Source of the DNA: DATBFG01 sp036558645
GTDB lineage: Bacteria; Acidobacteriota; Terriglobia; Terriglobales; Acidobacteriaceae
Assembly: GCA_036558645.1 (NCBI GenBank)
Contig: DATBFG010000069.1
Coordinates: 5,365-69,364, forward strand
Direction: 5' to 3'
Length of the DNA: 64,000 nucleotides
Shown here: positions 55,585-64,000 of the stretch, one piece after another
Position numbering within the stretch: position 1 is the first letter of the stretch
Layout of the letters: every line of letters starts with the position of its first letter
Position numbers and translations under genes: made by a program
The notes under the pieces: model-generated
The model's input: only the letters and a program-made list of their open reading frames with translations
What the model was told of the DNA's origin: nothing
The model's database searches: none

Positions 55585-58107
55585 ATGGAATCCTTCCTCC
55601 AGGATCTTCGCTACGGTGTGCGAATGTTGCGGTTAGCGCCTAGCTTCACCGCAGTCGCCGTGCTCACCCTTGCTCTCGGCATCGGAGCAAACACTGCAGT
55701 ATTTACCGTGATCGATTCTGTCATGCTCAAGATGCTGCCGGTCGGGCATCCGGAACAACTCGTCGTAGTGGGGGATCCTTCGCGAACGGACTCTACTTCG
55801 AACGGTACTCCGCGGATCGATCTCTTTTCTTATCCTCTTTATAAGGTCATCCGCGACAACAATCAGGTGTTCTCGGAAACATTCGCGTCCGCCAGCCTCG
55901 GCAAAATCAAAGTTCAGTCAGACGGGCAGCAGAACAACGAGTCCGATCAAGCGCGTGTACGCATCGCTACCGGCAATTACTTCTCATTGTTGCAGGTGCC
56001 AGCATTAATCGGCAGGACCTTCACAGCCGAGGAGGATGTTTCCAAAGGAAGCGACCCTGTCACTGTCATCAGCTATTCCTACTGGAAGCGCCGCTTCGCA
56101 CTGGATCCCGGTGTGCTTGGTAAGACCATTCGGGTGAACAAGTACCCCCTCACGATTGTAGGTGTGACTCCGTCCGGATTCTCGGGTGACGTGGTCGATT
56201 CTGCCGCCGACATCTGGGTGCCCATGATGATGCAAAGTCAGGTCATGACCGGCCGGGAGTATCTAGACACGCCAAATACTTCATGGCTCCAGATTATTGG
56301 TCGGTTGAAACCCGGGGTGTCGCTCGCACAAGCCAAGGACAACCTGAACTCGGTATACCGCCAGGCGTTAACTGGTGGCTATGGCGCCAGTCTCGCTGCG
56401 GATGATCGGGAAACGCTCCTACGTCGAGACAAGAAGGTAGAAGTGACGTCGGGAAGCAATGGCTTTTCACGGCTGCGTCATGAGTTCTCTAAGCCATTAC
56501 TGCTGCTGATGGCTGTTGTCGGGATGGTGTTACTCATTGCGTGCGTAAACGTTGCCAACCTGCTGCTTGCGCGAGCCAGCGCACGGAACAAGGAGGTTGC
56601 CGTGCGACTGGCCATTGGCGCCAGTCCACTGCGTCTCATTCGACAGTTGCTTACCGAGAGTGTGTTGCTGGCTTTGCTGGGTGGCGTCCTGGGCGTCCTG
56701 TTTGCCCAGTGGGGAGCGACGATACTCGTTCGGAAGACGTTTGGCCCCGGTACTCTCGCTGCGTTCGACATTCATCCTGATCCGCACATGCTCGCCTTTA
56801 CCGCCGCAGTATGCCTGCTGACTGGCATTTTGTTTGGCATGGCGCCGGCGTTGAGGGCAATAGGAATTCCAGTGGCTTCGACGCTCAAGGACGGCGCTCG
56901 CAGCACCTCAGTGTCGGGTGGCAAGTGGTCGATCGGAAAAGTCCTTGTTGCTGCTCAGGTGGCGCTGTCGTTGTTAGTTCTCTTCGCCGCCGGGTTGTTA
57001 GTCAGGACCTTGCGCAACTTGAAGGATGTCGACTTCGGATATGAACGGCAACACCTTGTTCTGATCCGCCCGGATCTAATTGGTGCTGGTTACAAACACG
57101 ATCAGCTGCCATCGGTCGTCGGCCCGCTCCTCGACCGCCTGCGCGCGGTCCCTGGAGTGGTTGGAGTCTCGATTTCTGAAAACGGACTGATGAGCGGTAC
57201 CGAATCCGCCGACGACGTCAAGATCCCGGGCTACAGTCCAAAACAGGATCAGGATTCGGTCGCGTATGACGATTGGGTCAGCGAAGATTACTTCAAAGTT
57301 GTCGGCATCCCGATCATCCTTGGCCGTGCGATCGGCCCTCAGGACGTTGCGAACTCAACGCCAGTGGCGGTGATCAACGAGGCGATGGCTAAGTTCTATT
57401 TCCCGGGAATGAATCCCATTGGGCGTAAATTCGTCATCGATGATGAGAACCAACGAAACAGGCCAATAGAAATCGTCGGGGTCTCTCGCGACGTGCGCGA
57501 TCATGACCTGCGCGAGGAGATTCCGCGAAGGTTCTATCTTGCATATGCCCAGAGCATGCTGGGGGATCTCGAAGGGCACATCGAGATTCGAGTGGCCGGC
57601 GATCCGAGTTCGGTCGTTGAAGCGGCGCGCAAACAGATTCGAGAATTTAACCCGGAGATCAATAGTGTCCGCGCCGAGACTCTCGATACGCTGGTAGATG
57701 ATTATCTTTCTCAGGAAACCCTTGTAGCTCAGCTCTCCAGCTTTTTTGGAGGTCTCGCACTGCTGCTGGCTTGCGTCGGCCTGTACGGCGTCATGTCCTA
57801 CGCCGTCTCCGGGCGCACTCGTGAAATCGGGTTGCGTATGGCCTTAGGCGCCCAGCATCATGATGTTCTCTGGATGGTTTTGAAAGAGGCGCTCGTTCTC
57901 GTCGCTGTTGGACTCTTGATCGGAATTCCTGCGGCCTTCGGGGGCAGCCGTTTGCTCATGAGCATGTTGTACGCACTCAGCGGTCTGGATCCCATCTCCA
58001 TGGCGATTGCGATCAGCCTGATGCTGCTTGTCGCAGCGATTGCCGGCTACATCCCTGCGAGACGGGCTGCTCGTGTCGATCCGATGGTGGCCCTGAGATA
58101 CGAATAG
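55585..58107 (+). CDS. MacB/FtsX-type ABC permease, ADOP family
   Basis: 840 aa. First helix in SFTAVAVLTLALGIGANTAVFTVIDSVML, a large periplasmic MacB domain, an FtsX domain (about 300-430), a second periplasmic domain, and a C-terminal FtsX domain (about 710-840) ending TGYIPARRAARVDPMVALRYE-like. This duplicated form is the acidobacterial duplicated orphan permease (ADOP). It lacks the N-terminal PadR-like domain found in some ADOPs. It is the only permease between the two ATPases. Confidence 0.92.
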   Translation: MESFLQDLRYGVRMLRLAPSFTAVAVLTLALGIGANTAVFTVIDSVMLKMLPVGHPEQLVVVGDPSRTDSTSNGTPRIDLFSYPLYKVIRDNNQVFSETFASASLGKIKVQSDGQQNNESDQARVRIATGNYFSLLQVPALIGRTFTAEEDVSKGSDPVTVISYSYWKRRFALDPGVLGKTIRVNKYPLTIVGVTPSGFSGDVVDSAADIWVPMMMQSQVMTGREYLDTPNTSWLQIIGRLKPGVSLAQAKDNLNSVYRQALTGGYGASLAADDRETLLRRDKKVEVTSGSNGFSRLRHEFSKPLLLLMAVVGMVLLIACVNVANLLLARASARNKEVAVRLAIGASPLRLIRQLLTESVLLALLGGVLGVLFAQWGATILVRKTFGPGTLAAFDIHPDPHMLAFTAAVCLLTGILFGMAPALRAIGIPVASTLKDGARSTSVSGGKWSIGKVLVAAQVALSLLVLFAAGLLVRTLRNLKDVDFGYERQHLVLIRPDLIGAGYKHDQLPSVVGPLLDRLRAVPGVVGVSISENGLMSGTESADDVKIPGYSPKQDQDSVAYDDWVSEDYFKVVGIPIILGRAIGPQDVANSTPVAVINEAMAKFYFPGMNPIGRKFVIDDENQRNRPIEIVGVSRDVRDHDLREEIPRRFYLAYAQSMLGDLEGHIEIRVAGDPSSVVEAARKQIREFNPEINSVRAETLDTLVDDYLSQETLVAQLSSFFGGLALLLACVGLYGVMSYAVSGRTREIGLRMALGAQHHDVLWMVLKEALVLVAVGLLIGIPAAFGGSRLLMSMLYALSGLDPISMAIAISLMLLVAAIAGYIPARRAARVDPMVALRYE

Positions 58108-58117
58108 GAGAGAGCAA

Positions 58118-58816
58118 ATGATCCAGTTGCGAAATATCGAGCGCTCCTACAAGACCGGTCCTGGTGTCACTTACGTTTTACGGCGTATCAACCTCGACAT
58201 CAATGCCGGAGACTTCATCACCATCATGGGGCCGTCCGGTGCCGGGAAGTCGACGCTGCTAAGCATTCTTGGCATGCTGGATGATGCGTGGACCGGTGAG
58301 TATTACCTTCTCGACCACCCCATCCATAAGCTAGATCGCAAGAAACGGTCCGAACTGAATCGGCAATATATCGGCTTCGTATTCCAGAGTTATCACTTGC
58401 TCGATAATTTGACGGTTTACGAGAATCTCGATGTTCCGCTGTCGTACCGCAACATAGGGCGCAGTCAGCGCGCCAGCATGGTTGCCGAGGTTTTGGATCG
58501 TTTTCAGATCGTCGGGAAGAAGGATCTCTACCCCAGTCAGCTCTCGGGCGGGCAGCAACAACTTGTTGGTGTCGCGCGCGCCGTCGTAGGTAATCCAAAG
58601 CTGATTCTTGCTGACGAGCCAACCGGCAACCTGCATTCCAGCCAGGCGAAGGAGATCATGGAGCTTTTCAAAAGGCTGAATCAGGAAGGAACCACAATCG
58701 TACAGGTCACGCATTCGGAAGCGAACGCTGCTTTTGGCAATCGCACTATACAGCTTTTCGACGGCTGGATCGCAAACGAATCACGATCGCAGGAAGCGCA
58801 GCCAGTCGGAAGATAA
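58118..58816 (+). CDS. second MacB-type ABC ATPase with non-standard motifs
   Basis: 232 aa. Walker A GPSGAGKST (38-46) and Walker B LILADEPTGN are normal, but the segment after the signature reads LSGGQQQLVGVARA (Leu in place of Arg) and the D-loop is GNLHSS with His173 in place of Asp. These residues line the shared ATP site, so activity may be altered. It follows the permease after 10 nt and may pair with the first ATPase or with a permease elsewhere. Confidence 0.88.
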   Translation: MIQLRNIERSYKTGPGVTYVLRRINLDINAGDFITIMGPSGAGKSTLLSILGMLDDAWTGEYYLLDHPIHKLDRKKRSELNRQYIGFVFQSYHLLDNLTVYENLDVPLSYRNIGRSQRASMVAEVLDRFQIVGKKDLYPSQLSGGQQQLVGVARAVVGNPKLILADEPTGNLHSSQAKEIMELFKRLNQEGTTIVQVTHSEANAAFGNRTIQLFDGWIANESRSQEAQPVGR

Positions 58817-58846
58817 GCGGCGGGCCGCGTTCAGTCGCCCATTCCG

Positions 58847-58865
58847 TGGGTGCATTTTGTACCCA
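58847..58865 (+). other. stem-loop between ATPase 2 and TolC genes
   Basis: TGGGTGC (58847-58853) pairs with GTACCCA (58859-58865), one G-T pair, loop ATTTT. No T-run follows, so it is not a typical terminator; it could be an mRNA processing or attenuation site. Confidence 0.3.
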
Positions 58866-58931
58866 AGCTTTGCTCCACTGGCCGAAGTACGTTGTTTCGA
58901 CTTTAGAGACGCACTACTAAAACAAGAATCC

Positions 58932-60908
58932 ATGAAAAGATTTCAAGAAGTCGGGTTAACGGTCGAGAAGGTTCTTCAGGGTATCGCCTGCATCGCGTGC
59001 TGTCTTGTCTTCACCATGCCCGGGATGGGTCAGAACTTAACCAACTATGTAAAAGCAACACCTCATTTCCCCACTCTCGTTGGTCCTTATATTTCGCACG
59101 AGTTGCCAGAGCCGGTTGTTGCTAACAATTCGCGGATTGATAACCTGCTGCACGATGGCAAGCTCATGCTCTCCTTGAGCGATGCCGTGACGCTGGCGCT
59201 TGAGAACAATCTTGATTTGGCGATTGCCCGGTACAACCTCAGCATTGCCGAGACCGACATCATCCGGGCCAAATCCGGTGCGGCAGTACGCGGTGTCGCG
59301 ACCGGCCTTGTTCAGGGCACGCCGGGTGGAGGAATCGGCGGGTTCGGAACCGGAGCTTCAGGCGGAGGAGCCGGTGGCACCAGCGGTGGATCGGGGGGTG
59401 CGGGCAGTGGAGCCGCAGGCTTGGTCGAGTCTACGCTCGGAGTAGGAGCACCAATTCTCTCATTCGATCCGATCTTGTCGGCTGGTTTGAACGTTGATCA
59501 TGGAACATTTCCCCTGACCAGCAACGTACTGAGTGGAGCTGTTCCGTTTCTCCAACAGAATGTCGGCACGGCGAATTTCAGTTACAGGCAGGCGTTTCGC
59601 TTTGGTGCCGACATAGCCGTGGATTTCAGCAACGCTCGTTCTACTGACAATACCCTGACCTCAACACTCGTTCCCCAGGTGCAGTCAGGATTTCGCCTCA
59701 CGTTACGTCAACGCCTGCTTTCAGGATTCGGGCTTACTTCTAACAGCCGTTTTATTCGCATCGCCCGCAACAATCGCGAAATCTCCGACGTTTCTTTTCG
59801 CAACCAAGTCATCGCCACTGCGACCCAGATCCAAAATATCTATTGGGACTTGGTCAACGCCTATGAAGACGTCAAGGTTAAGGAGCGGTCCGTATCTTTG
59901 GCGAACAAGACGCTATCGGATGATCGCGAGCAAGTAAAGCTCGGCTCCATGGCTCCTATTGAAGTTCTGCGCGCCGAAAGCGAAGTTGCCGCTCGAAACC
60001 AGGATCTCATCCTTTCGCAGAATGAACTTCAGTTGCAGGAGCTATTAATAAAAAACGCAATCACAAGGGACCTGAGTGATCCGGTGTTGGGGTCTGCATC
60101 CGTCGTGCCAACAGACACCATGACGATGCCTGAAGAGGAGCCGGTAGTACCCGTACAGGATCTGATTGGCGATGCTCTTTCGCATCGTCCTGAGTTGGCG
60201 GAAGCAAGAATTGATCTCGATAATCGAGGACTCAGCAAGAAAACTGCTGCCAACGCGCTTTTGCCCAGTTTGGATCTGCTGGCCTCCTACGGTGCGTCGG
60301 CGATTGCCGGAGTACAGAATCCAAACAACCCTGATTTATTCCCGGGTTCGGTCCCACGCTCCGGATTTCCTAATGCCTTTGCTACTTTGTTTCGCAACGA
60401 TTTTCCCGATTATGCATTTGGCATCAACCTGACCATTCCGCTACGAAATCGTGCCGCGCAGGCCGATCAGGTGCGATCGCAACTTGAGTATCGTCAGGCG
60501 CAACTTCGTCTGAAGCAACTGCAGAATGAGATCGGCATCGAGGTCCGCAACGCACAATTTGCGCTGCAGCAGAATCGCGCCCGTGTAATCACTTCAAGAA
60601 AGGCTCGCGATCTCGGTCAGCAAACTCTGGATATCGAGCAGAAGAAATACGCGCTTGGAGCGTCCACGAGTTACCAGGTGCTCCAACTGCAACGTGACCT
60701 GGCTCAGGCGGAATCAAACATGGTGACTGCGATGTCCGCCTATGAAAAATCGCAGGTAGAACTGGATCGGGCAACAGGATTGACATTGGCCCACACGGGA
60801 ATCGAAATTCAGGATGCCGAAAGCGGGAGTGTGCAATCTATGCCGAAGATGCCTGGCGTGACTCCACGTTTGGATCCTACCCCGGCCGAGATACCGCCCG
60901 TAAGGTAG
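58932..60908 (+). CDS. TolC-like outer-membrane efflux protein with glycine-rich insert
   Basis: 658 aa from ATG 58932. An N-terminal membrane-like segment (CIACCLVFTMPGMG) acts as signal, then an outer-membrane efflux domain with DAVTLALENNLDLAIARYNLSIAETDI (first OEP repeat) and FAINLTIPLRNRAAQADQVRS-like second half. A run of Gly and Ser (about residues 125-165, PGGGIGGFGTGASGGGAGG and following) interrupts the first half; its function is unknown. Outlet of the efflux operon. Confidence 0.9.
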   Translation: MKRFQEVGLTVEKVLQGIACIACCLVFTMPGMGQNLTNYVKATPHFPTLVGPYISHELPEPVVANNSRIDNLLHDGKLMLSLSDAVTLALENNLDLAIARYNLSIAETDIIRAKSGAAVRGVATGLVQGTPGGGIGGFGTGASGGGAGGTSGGSGGAGSGAAGLVESTLGVGAPILSFDPILSAGLNVDHGTFPLTSNVLSGAVPFLQQNVGTANFSYRQAFRFGADIAVDFSNARSTDNTLTSTLVPQVQSGFRLTLRQRLLSGFGLTSNSRFIRIARNNREISDVSFRNQVIATATQIQNIYWDLVNAYEDVKVKERSVSLANKTLSDDREQVKLGSMAPIEVLRAESEVAARNQDLILSQNELQLQELLIKNAITRDLSDPVLGSASVVPTDTMTMPEEEPVVPVQDLIGDALSHRPELAEARIDLDNRGLSKKTAANALLPSLDLLASYGASAIAGVQNPNNPDLFPGSVPRSGFPNAFATLFRNDFPDYAFGINLTIPLRNRAAQADQVRSQLEYRQAQLRLKQLQNEIGIEVRNAQFALQQNRARVITSRKARDLGQQTLDIEQKKYALGASTSYQVLQLQRDLAQAESNMVTAMSAYEKSQVELDRATGLTLAHTGIEIQDAESGSVQSMPKMPGVTPRLDPTPAEIPPVR

Positions 60909-60921
60909 GCGAGAGGAATTT

Positions 60922-62331
60922 GTGGAAAGCGTAGAATTCATCAGCCAGACCGAGACGATGACGCCTCCAAGCCATCCTCGAATCCTTGTCGCCGACGATC
61001 AGCGCGATGTTCTAGAGGCGGTGCGTCTTTTGCTGAAAGGGGAGGGCTTTGTAATCGAGACCGTGTCCTCGCCCTCCGGCGTGCTGGATGCAGTCCAATC
61101 GCGCGATTTTGATGCCATCCTCATTGACCTCAACTACGCGCGAGACACGACCTCCGGACAGGAAGGTCTTGACTTGCTTTCACGCATCCAGGCCATCGAC
61201 AGTACTCTGCCGGTCATCGTGATGACTGCCTGGGGAAGCGTCGACGTTGCCGTCGAGGCTATGCGTCGAGGTGCTCGCGACTTTATACAGAAGCCCTGGG
61301 AGAATGCCCGCCTGCTTTCTGTCTTGCGAACACAGGTTGAGCTTGGTGGAGCCGTTCGTAGAAGCCAGCGTCTGGAGGCCGAGAACCGTCTGCTCCGGGC
61401 GGAAGGCGCGCCAAAGTTTATCGCTGAATCTGATGTAATGCAGCCGATCCTGCGTTTGATCAGCCGCATCGGTCCGTCGGACGCGAATGTGCTTATCACC
61501 GGAGAGCATGGCAGCGGAAAAGAAGTGGTTGCCCGCACGCTACATGCGCTGTCCAATCGCATGTCGCGCCCCTTGGTCACCGTAAACACAGGTGGGTTGT
61601 CCGAGGGCATCTTCGAGAGTGAACTCTTCGGACACGTGCGCGGAGCTTTCACCGACGCGAAAACGGATCGTATCGGGCGTTTCGAACTGGCGCATGGCGG
61701 GACTCTCTTTCTCGATGAAATTGCCAATGTCCCGCTGTCTCAACAGGCCAAGCTTTTGCGCGTGCTGGAGAGCGGAGAAATGGAACGCGTCGGGTCATCG
61801 CGAACCGTGCGCGTAGATGTCCGCATCATATCGGCCACGAACGCCGATCTAAGCAAAGAGGCGGCTGAAGGCCGGTTTCGTCAGGACCTGCTCTTTCGCT
61901 TGAATACCGTTGAGGTTCAAGTACCACCTCTGCGCGAGCGGCGGCGTGATATTCCGGCGTTAGCCATGCACTTCCTCAAGCGGTACGCCGAGCGCTATCG
62001 CAAACCTACAACCAACTTTGATCCCGCGGCTCTACAGTCCCTGCTCGATTATCCATGGCCGGGAAATGTGCGGGAACTCGATCACGCCGTCGAGAGAGCC
62101 GTTCTGTTGTCCCAGGGCGATGTTGTTCGAATCAGCGATCTTGGACTGCGTGAAATACGCGATGCGCAGCCAAAGATGGAAGAACTCAGCTTGGAAGAGG
62201 TCGAGGCGTTGTTGGTCCGCAAGGCGATTGACCGATACGGGGGTAATATAAGTCAGGCAGCCGAAGCGCTGGGACTCAGCCGAAGCGCCCTATACCGGCG
62301 GCTTCAGAAATATGGAATCGGTAGCAGCTAA
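60922..62331 (+). CDS. NtrC-family sigma-54 response regulator
   Basis: 469 aa from GTG 60922, GAGAGG upstream; ATG 60958 is an alternative. Receiver domain with D69 as phosphate acceptor (FDAILIDL) and K124. AAA+ domain: Walker A GEHGSGK (194-200); the sigma-54 contact loop is GAFTDA (241-246) where GAFTGA is usual. C-terminal Fis-type helix-turn-helix (NISQAAEALGLSRSALYRRLQKY). It should activate the sigma-54 promoter at 53552 after phosphorylation by the kinase that follows. Confidence 0.93.
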   Translation: MESVEFISQTETMTPPSHPRILVADDQRDVLEAVRLLLKGEGFVIETVSSPSGVLDAVQSRDFDAILIDLNYARDTTSGQEGLDLLSRIQAIDSTLPVIVMTAWGSVDVAVEAMRRGARDFIQKPWENARLLSVLRTQVELGGAVRRSQRLEAENRLLRAEGAPKFIAESDVMQPILRLISRIGPSDANVLITGEHGSGKEVVARTLHALSNRMSRPLVTVNTGGLSEGIFESELFGHVRGAFTDAKTDRIGRFELAHGGTLFLDEIANVPLSQQAKLLRVLESGEMERVGSSRTVRVDVRIISATNADLSKEAAEGRFRQDLLFRLNTVEVQVPPLRERRRDIPALAMHFLKRYAERYRKPTTNFDPAALQSLLDYPWPGNVRELDHAVERAVLLSQGDVVRISDLGLREIRDAQPKMEELSLEEVEALLVRKAIDRYGGNISQAAEALGLSRSALYRRLQKYGIGSS

Positions 62332-63712
62332 TCCGGCGAAACCGTCAGGCGCCGAAGGAAGCAGGCCACGCAAAACCAAGCGCCGATTGAACCACGAAAA
62401 TCATATTCTGCTTCTTGCCTTCGCTGGCGGCGCAGCCGGTGTTCTCTCTTCCGTGATCCTGCTCTGGACGGGCGACTTTAGCGATAGTACCCGCTGGACG
62501 ATCACAATGCTCATCGTGTTTTTCTGGCTGGTATTTGCCTTCTCTGTCCGTTCCGCCGTCGTCCGCCCGCTGCAGACTCTATCCAACATGCAATCGGCTT
62601 TGCGGGAAGGAGATTTCTCTTTCCGCGTGCGGGGAGCATCTTCCGGTGACGCGCTGGGTGAGTTGATGCTGGAAGTGAACACTCTTTCAGAGATGTTGCG
62701 GGAGCAGCGTTTGGGTGCGCTGGAGGCAAGTGCGCTGCTATCAACCGTGATGACTGAAATTGATGTTGCGGTCTTCGCCTTTGATGGCGGACATCGGTTG
62801 CGTTTGGTGAACCGTGCAGGAGAACGAATTCTGGCAGAGCGCTCTGAACGTTTGTTAGGAAAAACTGCAGGCGAACTTGGAATGGATGACTGCCTGGACG
62901 GTGAATCCGCTCGTACCCTCGAGCGAAATTTCGCAGGCATGGCGGGCCGCTGGGGAATGAGGCGAAGCACATTTCGTCAGGGAGGCGTGCCGCATTTCCT
63001 GGTGGTGCTCACCGACCTGAGCCGCACGCTGCGCGAGGAAGAACGGCAGGCATGGCAACGTTTGGTGCGTGTACTGGGGCATGAACTCAATAATTCTCTG
63101 GCGCCCATCTGCTCGATTGCCGGGAGCCTGGAAGACATTGTGAAGCGCGACGCTCGTCCTCCGGATTGGGAGGAGGATCTTCGTCGAGGCCTACGGGTCA
63201 TAGCAGAACGCTCCGACGCGCTCAGTCGTTTCATGAAAGATTACGGAAGACTCGCTCGCCTGCCGAAGCCGCAAATCCGTCCCATCCCGATCAGCACTCT
63301 CATTAACACAGCCGTCGGACTAGAACGTCGGATGCCGATTGAAATTATCCAAGGGCCCGACATTACGTTGCAGGCCGATCCCGATCAAATCCAGCAATTG
63401 CTCATCAATCTGATCCGGAATGCAGTGGATGCTTCTCTCGAAACTGGCGGGGGTGTTTCGATCGGTTGGTCAAGAAACGGGAGTTCAGTCGAGGTCTTCG
63501 TCCAGGATCAGGGACCTGGTATCGCCAATCCCTCAAACCTGTTTGTACCGTTTTTTACGACTAAGCCGAGCGGTTCCGGCATAGGGTTGGCACTGAGCAG
63601 GCAGATCGCCGAAGCGCATGGCGGAAATCTCACGCTAGCGAATCGAAGCTCAGAGCGAGGATGCAGGGCTAGTTTGCGCCTTCCTCTCGCGCCTGAGCTT
63701 CGTATTAACTGA
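62312..63712 (+). CDS. sensor histidine kinase
   Basis: 466 aa; its ATG overlaps the end of the regulator by 20 nt, so the two are coupled. Two membrane segments (about 31-51 and 63-79), a HAMP-like linker, a PAS-like region (about 140-245), the phosphate-accepting H257 in GHELNN, N-box NLIRNAVDAS, G1 VQDQGPGI and G2 GSGIGLAL. The periplasmic part between the helices is only about 12 residues, so the signal is probably sensed in the membrane or by the PAS domain. Confidence 0.92.
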   Translation: MESVAANPAKPSGAEGSRPRKTKRRLNHENHILLLAFAGGAAGVLSSVILLWTGDFSDSTRWTITMLIVFFWLVFAFSVRSAVVRPLQTLSNMQSALREGDFSFRVRGASSGDALGELMLEVNTLSEMLREQRLGALEASALLSTVMTEIDVAVFAFDGGHRLRLVNRAGERILAERSERLLGKTAGELGMDDCLDGESARTLERNFAGMAGRWGMRRSTFRQGGVPHFLVVLTDLSRTLREEERQAWQRLVRVLGHELNNSLAPICSIAGSLEDIVKRDARPPDWEEDLRRGLRVIAERSDALSRFMKDYGRLARLPKPQIRPIPISTLINTAVGLERRMPIEIIQGPDITLQADPDQIQQLLINLIRNAVDASLETGGGVSIGWSRNGSSVEVFVQDQGPGIANPSNLFVPFFTTKPSGSGIGLALSRQIAEAHGGNLTLANRSSERGCRASLRLPLAPELRIN

Positions 63713-63715
63713 AAA

Positions 63716-63730
63716 ACACTTCAATAGTGT
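63716..63730 (-). terminator. terminator of the leftward repeat-protein gene
   Basis: On the minus strand ACACT-ATTGA-AGTGT (63730-63716) is followed by TTTTT, two bases after the stop of the 63733 gene. The stem is only 5 bp. Confidence 0.5.
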
Positions 63731-63732
63731 CC

Positions 63733-64000
63733 TTACCCGATCGGTGAGAACAGTACCAGTGTCTTTGGCAGTTGCAGAAATCCTGTCTCGAAATCGATGC
63801 CAGGAATGGACGATGCGCCGACAACCCACACATCGGTTGTCCCGGGAAGCGCGAACATACTGTTCAATTGCTGCGCAAGATTAGGCGCCGGGGTCGCGAC
63901 GATCTTCCACGAAGTACCGTCGAAGTGTTGCACCATGGTGTGATGTTGGCCGTTCGTGGTTGGGTTTTCGAAGTAGCCGCTAGCGTATAAATTCGTTGGC
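63733..64000 (-). CDS. secreted repeat protein, C-terminal fragment at window edge
   Basis: The frame is open to the right edge; the 5' part is outside the window. At least 89 codons are visible and two beta-repeat-like units with LYASGYFENP, MVQHFDGTSWKIVATPAP and DVWVVGASS can be seen. Repeats of HWDGxxWxxVxSP with DVWAVG form a bacterial propeller-like family; no function is known. Confidence 0.65.
   Translation of the reverse strand, partial: PTNLYASGYFENPTTNGQHHTMVQHFDGTSWKIVATPAPNLAQQLNSMFALPGTTDVWVVGASSIPGIDFETGFLQLPKTLVLFSPIG

Overview
The window looks like chromosomal DNA from a soil-type Acidobacteriota, most likely class Terriglobia. The indicators are an Oar-like TonB-dependent receptor with an N-terminal carboxypeptidase-regulatory domain, an ADOP-type MacB/FtsX permease, GloVer and choice-of-anchor-D repeat proteins, an outer-membrane barrel with an N-terminal haem motif, and moderately high GC. 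This is an inference from gene families; there is no rRNA in the window. I saw no tRNA, rRNA, CRISPR array, insertion sequence or prophage. One gene is interrupted by an in-frame stop (GNAT acetyltransferase, TGA at 16231-16233), and two genes run off the window edges.

Layout. 1-5.3 kb: two secreted repeat proteins, one carrying a phosphoesterase domain. 5.8-8 kb: an EEP-family/phospholipase-D gene pair resembling ybhP-clsB. 8.2-12 kb: a membrane Ser/Thr kinase followed by a nucleotide-carrier-like protein with HEAT repeats. 12-15.7 kb: a LysM-M15 peptidase, a possible 19-codon leader peptide with a near-perfect Shine-Dalgarno, and glucan phosphorylase. 15.8-18.9 kb: the broken acetyltransferase, then a two-gene cell-wall-sugar recycling operon in which an AmgK-like kinase is fused to the C-terminal domain of RapZ and is followed by MurU. 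19-22 kb: a YciE-like ferritin-fold protein and a GH31 glycosidase.

22.3-29.9 kb is a methyl-group catabolism island: FAD demethylating oxidase, betaine/homocysteine methyltransferase, GlcG/HbpS protein and glutathione-independent formaldehyde dehydrogenase on the plus strand; ureohydrolase and glycine-betaine-type Rieske oxygenase on the minus strand; then an APC permease. Together these could demethylate betaine stepwise and dispose of the formaldehyde. 29.9-33.4 kb holds a nucleotidyltransferase-MFS fusion tightly coupled to an HPr-kinase-like protein, a combination I do not recognise as a described system. It is followed by the Oar receptor gene (33.4-36.9 kb) and a ten-gene Wzx/Wzy exopolysaccharide operon (48.6 down to 36.95 kb) headed by a NusG/RfaH-like antiterminator and containing a UDP-sulfoquinovose synthase homologue.

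48.8-51.8 kb encodes a redox module of haem-barrel porin, di-haem cytochrome c and cupredoxin. 52-63.7 kb has an amine oxidase, then an efflux system (adaptor, ATPase, permease, second ATPase, TolC) followed by its probable NtrC-family regulator and histidine kinase. A textbook sigma-54 promoter with upstream inverted repeats lies directly before the adaptor gene, which suggests the operon is autoregulated by its own two-component system. The right edge holds the 3' end of another secreted repeat protein.
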